DNA from: Candidatus Pelagibacterales bacterium
Lineage (GTDB): Bacteria; Pseudomonadota; Alphaproteobacteria; Rickettsiales; UBA1997
DNA length: 5,263 bases
NCBI GenBank assembly: GCA_016882165.1
Contig: VHBV01000092.1
Location: forward strand, 1 to 5,263
Direction: 5' to 3'
The notes under the pieces are model-generated. The model was given only the letters and a program-made list of their open reading frames with translations, was not told the origin of the DNA and did no database searches. A program made the position numbers and the translations under genes. Below, one piece after another: positions 1-5,263 of this stretch (position 1 is the stretch's first letter; the number at the start of each line of letters is the position of its first letter).

Positions 1-347
1 AATATCGTTGTGATAAGCAGTCGGCCCAAGCTTTTGGTGGAACAAATATGGCTTCTGCTCTGGCAATGTTGGGTAAAAGTGGTTATTTCACTTTATTTTC
101 AACTCATCCAGCAACTGCAAGAAGAATCAAAAAAGTCCAAAATATAAAAATGAAAGATAGTGTTATTGGCGCGAGATTTTTTGATTCAATTGCAAATTAT
201 TTTGCCTTGATGTTTTTGGTTATAATCTGCTTAATTTTTGCTAAAAATGCTGGTGTTGATTTGATGGTTAGAGAATATTTAAAAAATCATGAAAACCTTT
301 ATAATCAAGTTTCTGGACTAATTAAAATTTTAGCTAAATTCTTTTAA
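1..347 (+). CDS. M48-family membrane zinc metalloprotease, 3' part only
   Basis: This is the C-terminal part of an M48 (HtpX/Ste24-like) zinc protease, a family that degrades or processes membrane proteins. The frame is open from the window edge: complete codons start at base 3 and read YRCDKQSAQAFGG before the first ATG at 48, so that ATG is internal. Bases 1-2 (aa) fit a GAA codon, which would be the third zinc ligand of the M48 E-x3-D motif (EYRCD here). The family's STHP-x-x-x-RI motif follows (STHPATARRI, about bases 102-131). The HExxH motif must lie upstream, outside the window. After the catalytic domain there is a hydrophobic segment, probably a transmembrane helix (about bases 189-245), then a short basic tail. 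The next gene starts 11 bases downstream on the same strand, suggesting cotranscription. The family is fairly sure; the exact subfamily is not. Confidence 0.8.
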   Translation, partial: YRCDKQSAQAFGGTNMASALAMLGKSGYFTLFSTHPATARRIKKVQNIKMKDSVIGARFFDSIANYFALMFLVIICLIFAKNAGVDLMVREYLKNHENLYNQVSGLIKILAKFF

Positions 348-358
348 AAATTTTTAAA

Positions 359-2098
359 ATGAAAAATTTAAAAACTATTTGTGATCTTGTTTCTTTGCAA
401 AACTTGGAAATTAAAAATGAAAAGCTTTTAAATTTTAAAGAAAAAGGTGTTTGGCGTAGTTTTTCCAATAAAGAATTTTTTGATAATATATTTCATTTTG
501 CTTGCGGTTTAAAAGAAATTGGTCTGCAAAAAAATCAAACTATCGCAATTTTTTCTTATCAAAATCCAATTTGGTTAATTGCTGATTTAGGATCAATTTT
601 AGCTGGTGCAACTACTGTTCCAATTTTTCATAATATTTCAAAAGAAAATTTAGCTCATGAAATTTTAGATGCTGAAATTTCTTATATTTTTACCGATAAT
701 TCTGAATATTTTGACCTTTTAGGTAACAATAATTTTAATCTTAAAACCATTACTTACGGTTTTAAAAAAGAAGGATCCATAACTTTTGAAGAGTTGTTAA
801 GTATAGGAAAAAAAGCTGCAGAAAGTCAGAAGTATCTTTTTGAAGATTTTGTAAATGAAAAGAAAGCGGAAGATTTAGCAACAATCATTTATACTTCGGG
901 AAGTACTGGAAAGCCAAAAGGTGTTGAAATTACTCATCATAATTTGATTACTCAAATAAAAGCCACAATTGAAACTTTTCCACTTAAAAAAAATGATGTT
1001 GTTTTATCTTTCTTGCCTTTGGCTCATATTTTTGAGCGCATGGTAATGATGTTTTATTTAACTCAAGGAGTTTCAATATATTTTGCTGATGATACAAAAA
1101 ATGTCGGAACTTTACTAAAAGAAGTAAACCCAACTTTGATGACTGTTGTTCCAAGAGTTTTGGAGAAAGTTTATATTCGTATTAAAGAAAATGTTGATAA
1201 TGCTTCTGGATTTAAAAAATGTTTGGGAAAGATTGCATTAAAAAAAGCTTTTCTAAGTTCTGAGCGAAAAAAAAATATTTCTGATAAAATTATTGATTTA
1301 TTAGTTTATAAAAAATTTCGTGCTGCACTTGGAAGTAAAATGCGCATGATAATATGCGGAGGTGCTTCTTTATCTTTGGAGTTGCAAGAATTTTACAAAA
1401 ATATAGGAATTAATTTATATTGTGGTTATGGATTAACTGAAGCTTCTCCTGTGCTTGCCGCAAACAATGAAAAATTTAATAAAATAGGTACTATTGGTAA
1501 AGTTTTCCCTTTTGTAGAATTAAAAATTGCTGATGATGGAGAGTTATTAGCAAAAGGTGATAATATTATGAAGGGATATCATAAAAGTCCAAAAAAAACT
1601 GCGGAAGTAATAGTTGATGGTTGGTTAAAAACAGGAGATCTAGCCCAGATTGATAGTGATGGTTTTGTAAAAATAATTGGACGTAAGAAAGAGCTTTTTA
1701 AAACTGCGAATGGAAAATATGTGTGTCCAGTTCCAATTGAGCAAAAATTAGTGCAGAATCTTGGTTTTTTGATTGGTTCTATTGTTATTGCTGAAGGAAA
1801 ACAATTCACAACTGCAATATTATTTCCTGATTTTGAGATAATTTCTAAAACAAAAGAGAAACTGAAATTTGTTGGTGATGATTTGATTTTCTTGAAATCC
1901 GAAGTTTTATTAAATTTTGTACAAAAAAATTTAGACAAGATTAACGCAGATTTAAATCATTGGGAACAAATTCAAAAGTTTTATATAGCCTGTGATTCTA
2001 TATCAATTGAGTCTGGTGAAATTACTCCTTCAATGAAGTTAAAGCGCAGTGTTTTGGAAGAAAAATATAAAAATGTAATTGATGGATTTTATATCTAA
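359..2098 (+). CDS. Long-chain acyl-CoA synthetase (AMP-forming, FAA1/COG1022 type)
   Basis: This is a 579-residue ANL-superfamily enzyme that activates free fatty acids to acyl-CoA through an acyl-AMP intermediate. Visible motifs, in order: the ATP/phosphate loop YTSGSTGKPKG (178-188); LSFLPLAHIFER (216-227), typical of the long-chain class; YGLTEASP (357-364); KTGD with the ribose-binding Asp427; IGRKKELFKTANGKYVCP (440-457), the hinge and long-chain signature; and near the C-terminus GEITPSMKLKR (553-563), where Lys560 fits the catalytic lysine. Length is normal to slightly short for the family, and the protein looks soluble or peripheral, with no obvious membrane helix. The ATG at 359 leaves about 30 residues before the first conserved block, as expected. 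No Shine-Dalgarno motif precedes it, only A/T. It probably shares a transcript with the protease gene upstream. Substrate chain length cannot be read from the sequence; activation of scavenged fatty acids for phospholipid synthesis or beta-oxidation is inferred. Confidence 0.93.
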   Translation: MKNLKTICDLVSLQNLEIKNEKLLNFKEKGVWRSFSNKEFFDNIFHFACGLKEIGLQKNQTIAIFSYQNPIWLIADLGSILAGATTVPIFHNISKENLAHEILDAEISYIFTDNSEYFDLLGNNNFNLKTITYGFKKEGSITFEELLSIGKKAAESQKYLFEDFVNEKKAEDLATIIYTSGSTGKPKGVEITHHNLITQIKATIETFPLKKNDVVLSFLPLAHIFERMVMMFYLTQGVSIYFADDTKNVGTLLKEVNPTLMTVVPRVLEKVYIRIKENVDNASGFKKCLGKIALKKAFLSSERKKNISDKIIDLLVYKKFRAALGSKMRMIICGGASLSLELQEFYKNIGINLYCGYGLTEASPVLAANNEKFNKIGTIGKVFPFVELKIADDGELLAKGDNIMKGYHKSPKKTAEVIVDGWLKTGDLAQIDSDGFVKIIGRKKELFKTANGKYVCPVPIEQKLVQNLGFLIGSIVIAEGKQFTTAILFPDFEIISKTKEKLKFVGDDLIFLKSEVLLNFVQKNLDKINADLNHWEQIQKFYIACDSISIESGEITPSMKLKRSVLEEKYKNVIDGFYI

Positions 2099-2153
2099 TT
2101 TTGTGATATTGCGAAGGATTTTTTTCGCTAAGTTATTGTCTTTCATTTTCTTC

Positions 2154-2237
2154 CGTCATTGCGAGTAGCTCTTGCTTTGTTGCAATAAATTTTGTTGAGT
2201 TTTACCAGAGGCTTGTGTTGTAAAATGGATTACCACG
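2154..2237. repeat. Decayed palindromic intergenic repeat (CGTCATTGCGAG type)
   Basis: The gap between the convergent genes contains CGTCATTGCGAG at 2154-2165 and TGGATTACCACG at 2226-2237. These resemble the two ends of a dispersed palindromic repeat that I recall from Rickettsia and other bacterial genomes, where one arm begins CGTCATTGCGAG and the opposite arm reads TGGATTGCCACG. Within the first arm, ATTGC (2158-2162) pairs with GCAAT (2182-2186). A further ATTGCGA at 2108-2114 may be a remnant of another copy. The arms are diverged and the middle does not pair well, so this looks like an old, decayed insertion. Identity rests on memory of the motif and on no search. Confidence 0.45.
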
Positions 2238-2259
2238 AAAAGTAATAATATTACAACAC
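2215..2259. other. Nested hairpin across the bioA stop codon
   Basis: GTGTTGTAA (2215-2223) and TTACAACAC (2251-2259) are a perfect 9-bp inverted repeat. Inside it ATTAC (2229-2233) pairs with GTAAT (2242-2246) around an 8-base loop, separated from the outer stem by a 5/4 internal loop. The 3' arm contains the bioA stop codon (2251-2253, read on the - strand) and its last two sense codons. Neither side is followed by a T-run, so it is not a classical intrinsic terminator. It could stabilise the 3' ends of the convergent transcripts or be part of the decayed repeat it overlaps. Confidence 0.5.
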
Positions 2260-3492
2260 TTCACTAATTGCATTGGTAATTTTTTTCAAATCAGATTCTT
2301 TTATATTCAAAGCTGGCATTACATAGATGCAATTTGCAAAAGGTCGTAAAAAAACTTTCTTATCAATAAAAGTTTTTCTCAATTCAAGAATCTTTTCCCA
2401 GTTACATTCAATTTCAACAACACCTAAAGATCCTAAAATTCTGACATCTTTAACGTTTTTAAGTTTACTTAACTTTGTTAATTCTTTTGATAAGAACTTT
2501 TCTTGTTTGGCAACTTTTTCTTCGTAATTAAAAGATTCAAATAAGTCTAAAGAAGCATTTGCTGCAGAGCAAGCAAGAGCATTTCCCATGAATGTTGGTC
2601 CATGCATCAAAGCATTTTCTAAAGAGTTACTTAAAAAGCTTTTGAATATTTCTTCTCTAACTAAAGTTGCTGCCAGAGTGATAGTTCCACCTGTTAAAGC
2701 TTTTCCTAATATTAGAATATCAGGCTTTATATTAGCATAATTAAAAGCAAATTTTTTTCCTAAACGGTAAAAACCAACCGCACATTCATCGGCAATAAAA
2801 AGAATTTGATATTTTTTTGCTATATGAAAGATTTCTTTTAAAATATTAACTTCATGAAATTTCATTGCTCCAGCGCATTGTGCTAAAGGTTCAATAAAAA
2901 TTCCTGCCAGAATATTTTGGTTTTTTCTAACAAAATCTTCAAAAGAATCTAATTCATTTTGTGTGGTTGGTAAATTAAGAGAGAAGTTATTTAAAAGTAA
3001 TTTTTTAAACTTTTGATGCATTCCAGAGTCTAAATCAGCTAAAGACATTGCACCGCTTGTATCTCCGTGATAAGAGTTTTTGAAAGAAATAAACTTTGTT
3101 TTTTCTTTTTCATTTTTATTAATATGAAATTGCCAAACAATTTTCATTGCAACTTCTACAGCTGTTGATCCAGAGTCAGAGAAAAAAACTTTATCCATCT
3201 CGCTGAATTTACAAAGTCTATAAGCTAATTTGTAAGTTTGTTCATTAGAAAATCCAGCCAACATAATGTGAGGTAAGGTTTTGGCTTGTTTGCAAATTTC
3301 TTTAACGAGGTGAGGGTGATTATAGCCGTGAGCAACTGACCACCAAGAAGATATTCCATCAATTAAAACTGTACCATCTTTTAAGTATATTTTGCTGCCT
3401 TTTGCTTTAACAACTTCAAGCTGAGGAAGATGATTCTGCATTTGAGTATAAGGCAACCAAATATGGTTTGATCCAAGGTTTATATTATTCAT
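2251..3492 (-). CDS. bioA: Adenosylmethionine-8-amino-7-oxononanoate aminotransferase (DAPA synthase)
   Basis: BioA converts 8-amino-7-oxononanoate (KAPA) to 7,8-diaminononanoate (DAPA) in biotin synthesis, using S-adenosylmethionine as amino donor and PLP as cofactor in the cytoplasm. The 413 residues cover the full class-III aminotransferase fold. BioA-specific motifs are IWLPYTQM (11-18), DGISSWWSVAHGYNHP (45-60), YHGDTSGAM (141-149) and MHGPTFMGNALAC (296-308). PLP-binding Asp235 and Schiff-base Lys264 (GKALTGG) are 29 residues apart, as Asp245 and Lys274 are in E. coli. Trp50-Trp51, Tyr141, Arg243, Arg383 and Tyr390 match E. coli active-site residues recalled from memory. The block after Asp235 is unusual: DECAVGFYRLG replaces the usual DEIATGFGRTG. 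The ATG abuts the bamD stop codon with no spacer and no Shine-Dalgarno, suggesting translational coupling. No other bio gene is in the window. Confidence 0.95.
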   Translation of the reverse strand: MNNINLGSNHIWLPYTQMQNHLPQLEVVKAKGSKIYLKDGTVLIDGISSWWSVAHGYNHPHLVKEICKQAKTLPHIMLAGFSNEQTYKLAYRLCKFSEMDKVFFSDSGSTAVEVAMKIVWQFHINKNEKEKTKFISFKNSYHGDTSGAMSLADLDSGMHQKFKKLLLNNFSLNLPTTQNELDSFEDFVRKNQNILAGIFIEPLAQCAGAMKFHEVNILKEIFHIAKKYQILFIADECAVGFYRLGKKFAFNYANIKPDILILGKALTGGTITLAATLVREEIFKSFLSNSLENALMHGPTFMGNALACSAANASLDLFESFNYEEKVAKQEKFLSKELTKLSKLKNVKDVRILGSLGVVEIECNWEKILELRKTFIDKKVFLRPFANCIYVMPALNIKESDLKKITNAISEVL

Positions 3493-4239
3493 TTAGATAA
3501 AGTTAGGATCAATTTTTTGGGCCATTTTAGTCCAAGTATTTTGAGGATAAATTGACTTTAAATGTTGGAAAATTTTATTAGATTCTTCTTTTACGCCAAT
3601 TTTATAGTAAATTTCAATAAGCCTAAAGTAAGCTTCTGGAGTCTGTGAAGTTAAGCGATACCTATTGATAACTTCAGTGAAATTTTCAATTGCACCAACA
3701 AAATTTTTATTATTTATTTGATAACGACCAATTGACATTTTGGTTCCTGCTAAGTGTTCGTCAATAAATTCAAGTTTTTTTCTTGCATCTATTGCATATT
3801 CGGTTTCGGGAAAACGTGCAATTAACTCACGAAAAGAATAAGATGATTGTTGTGTGTCATCTTGAGCGCGATCAATTTGTGGAATTTGATTATAAAAAGA
3901 TAAACCCTTCATGTAAGTCATGTAAGGCACATTTTCATTTGCCGGATTTAATCTTGTAAAATCATCTACAATACCAATTAATTTTGCATATTCTTCTTCT
4001 TTATAATAGGCGTAAACAGCCATTGTTTGTGCTTTTGATGCCCATTTTGAAAAAGGATACTCATCGTCAATTTTACTGAATTCTTCTGCAGCTTCGTTAT
4101 AATTTTTCTTTTTTAACATTTCCATGGCTTTGGTGTAAGACATTTCTGCGCTATTAATTTCTTCTTTTTTTTTCTTAGAACAAGATTCAAGGCAAATTAT
4201 TGATACTAATAGAACAATGATTTTTAGGGTTTTTGTCAT
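3493..4239 (-). CDS. bamD: Outer membrane assembly lipoprotein BamD (ComL/YfiO)
   Basis: BamD is the essential TPR lipoprotein of the BAM complex, which inserts beta-barrel proteins into the outer membrane from the periplasmic side. The 248-residue length is typical. Residues 1-19 form a lipoprotein signal peptide (short K-containing n-region, hydrophobic core, LESC box) with Cys20 as the lipidated residue. Ser21 at +2 is compatible with outer membrane sorting. A lysine-rich linker is followed by TPR-like helices with family hallmarks: KKKNYNEAAEEF (43-54), EYPFSKWASKAQ (60-71), YMKGLSFYNQI (109-119), RFPETEYAIDARKKL (142-156) and LAGTKMSIGRYQ (163-174). It lies 5 bases after hisD and directly abuts bioA, so it is probably in one operon with both. 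The linker is coded partly by nine consecutive A's (T's at 4165-4173 on the + strand), a possible slippage site. No clear Shine-Dalgarno precedes the ATG. Confidence 0.93.
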   Translation of the reverse strand: MTKTLKIIVLLVSIICLESCSKKKKEEINSAEMSYTKAMEMLKKKNYNEAAEEFSKIDDEYPFSKWASKAQTMAVYAYYKEEEYAKLIGIVDDFTRLNPANENVPYMTYMKGLSFYNQIPQIDRAQDDTQQSSYSFRELIARFPETEYAIDARKKLEFIDEHLAGTKMSIGRYQINNKNFVGAIENFTEVINRYRLTSQTPEAYFRLIEIYYKIGVKEESNKIFQHLKSIYPQNTWTKMAQKIDPNFI

Positions 4240-4244
4240 AAGTT

Positions 4245-5263
4245 TTAATTTTTTTGTCTTACTGTTATGCTTAGTTTATGAGCTTCTAAACCTTCGCAAT
4301 TGGCCATAATTGCTGTATCTTTGCTTAGTTTTTTGAAAGAACTTTCGCTACATGAAATTAAAGAGATTCTTTTCATAAAATCGTAAACTGAAAGACCACT
4401 TGAAAATTTTGCCGATGCTGAAGTTGGTAAAGTATGGCTTGGTCCAGCAATATAGTCTCCAATGCTTTCAGGAGTGTATTTTCCCAAGAATATTGCACCA
4501 GCATTATTAACTTTAGGATAAATTCTTTCAGCATTTTTAGTTGCAATTTCAAGATGTTCTGGAGCTATAAAATTTACTAAATTTATTGCTTCAGATAAGT
4601 CTTTAACTAAGAAAACTGCTGAATTTTTAATGCTTTCTTTAACTATTTCTTTTCTCTGTAAAGTTTTTGATATGTTTTTTATAGATTTGCAAAATTCATT
4701 AGCAAAATTTGTGTCATCAGTAATTAAAAAAGCTTTAGAATCATGTCCATGTTCTAGTTGTGATAATGCATCATAAGCAATCCAATCAGGATTATTATTT
4801 TTATCAGCAATAATTGTTATGTCAGTGGGACCAGCAATCATATCAATTCCTACTTCTCCATAAACAATTTTTTTTGCATAAGCAACATAAGCATTTCCTG
4901 GACCAACAATTTTATTAACTTTGGAAATTGTTTTTGTTCCATAAGCAAGAGCTGCTATAGCTTGAGCTCCTCCTATTTTGTAAATTTTTTTGATACCGCA
5001 AATTTTAGCAGCATATAAAACAGCATCATTTATTTTTCCAGAAGTACTAGGAACACAAATAGAAATATCTTGAACTTTTGCAACTAAAGCGGGAATTGCA
5101 GACATTAAAACTGAACTTGGATAAGAGGCACTTCCACCGGGCACATAAATTCCAATTGATTCTATGTTTCTCCATAAATTTCCAAGTTTTGTTCCGCTCG
5201 AATCTGTGAAAGTAAAATCTTTTGGTAATTGTTTTGTATGGTATAATTTTATTCTTTTGAAAG
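4245..5263 (-). CDS. hisD: Histidinol dehydrogenase, 5' end beyond the window
   Basis: HisD performs the last two steps of histidine synthesis, oxidising L-histidinol to L-histidine with two NAD+ and a bound zinc. The reading frame stays open to the window end: upstream of the GTG at 5142-5144 it reads, in order, LYHTKQLPKDF, SGTKLGNLW and ESIGIYVPGG, all HisD-like. That GTG is therefore an internal Val codon. About 338 residues are visible. Numbered from that Val as 1, the expected zinc ligands Gln129, His132, Asp230 and His289 and catalytic Glu196-His197 (APEHLE) have the same spacing as E. coli Gln259, His262, Asp360, His419 and Glu326-His327. By this match about 91 N-terminal residues are missing. 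GPGNAYVAYAKK (81-92), IDMIAGPTD (100-108) and the C-terminal LEAHKLSITVR are also family signatures. The stop codon is 5 bases before bamD, so it probably leads an operon with bamD and bioA. Confidence 0.96.
   Translation of the reverse strand, partial: FKRIKLYHTKQLPKDFTFTDSSGTKLGNLWRNIESIGIYVPGGSASYPSSVLMSAIPALVAKVQDISICVPSTSGKINDAVLYAAKICGIKKIYKIGGAQAIAALAYGTKTISKVNKIVGPGNAYVAYAKKIVYGEVGIDMIAGPTDITIIADKNNNPDWIAYDALSQLEHGHDSKAFLITDDTNFANEFCKSIKNISKTLQRKEIVKESIKNSAVFLVKDLSEAINLVNFIAPEHLEIATKNAERIYPKVNNAGAIFLGKYTPESIGDYIAGPSHTLPTSASAKFSSGLSVYDFMKRISLISCSESSFKKLSKDTAIMANCEGLEAHKLSITVRQKN

Noticed and set aside
48..347. A free-standing 99-residue membrane protein starting at the ATG at 48
   Set aside because: The frame is open to the window edge and the upstream codons encode the M48 EYxxD-like region, so the ATG is an internal Met.
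1579..1938. Reverse-strand open frame of 119 codons
   Set aside because: It lies wholly inside the acyl-CoA synthetase, whose motifs are well conserved there, and its own product resembles no family I know.
2111..2128. Intrinsic terminator after the acyl-CoA synthetase (GCGAA paired with TTCGC)
   Set aside because: The stem is only 5 bp with an 8-base loop, and it is followed by T-rich sequence with no uninterrupted T-run; too weak to call.
2099..2250. A small RNA gene or short ORF in the convergent gap
   Set aside because: No tRNA-like or other recognisable RNA fold, no promoter-like pair of boxes I could defend, and no convincing short coding frame.
2327..2527. Forward-strand open frame of 66 codons
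   Set aside because: It is antisense to the conserved C-terminal part of bioA and has no recognisable features.
5142..5144. GTG as the start codon of hisD
   Set aside because: It encodes the Val of the conserved YVPGG motif; HisD-like sequence continues upstream to the window end.

Overview
This is a strongly AT-rich stretch (roughly 30% G+C judged by eye, not counted) from a bacterium with an outer membrane. The BamD lipoprotein, the weak Shine-Dalgarno signals and a decayed intergenic repeat of the CGTCATTGCGAG type suggest an AT-rich alphaproteobacterium, perhaps Rickettsiales-like. Intact histidine and biotin genes would make it metabolically richer than a typical Rickettsia. This placement is inference from memory of families; no search was run.

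Layout: on the + strand, positions 1-347 hold the 3' end of an M48-family membrane metalloprotease whose start lies before the window. After an 11-base gap comes a complete long-chain acyl-CoA synthetase (359-2098). A 152-base gap (2099-2250) follows, between convergent genes. It carries a decayed palindromic repeat and a nested hairpin that overlaps the last codons of the gene beyond it. The rest of the window is read from the - strand, in transcription order: hisD (5' end beyond the window, 5263-4245), bamD (4239-3493) and bioA (3492-2251). hisD and bamD are 5 bases apart and bamD and bioA abut with no gap, so the three look like one transcript.

The genes belong to separate housekeeping jobs: membrane protein quality control, fatty acid activation, the last two oxidations of histidine synthesis, outer membrane protein assembly, and the DAPA step of biotin synthesis. 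Their order looks like the mixed operons of streamlined genomes rather than a dedicated pathway cluster. I see no phage, toxin, CRISPR, IS or RNA gene, and no evidence of a new system. The points most worth a second look are the intergenic repeat and hairpin, the mixed hisD-bamD-bioA operon, a cluster of substitutions near the BioA active site, and A9 tracts inside essential genes.
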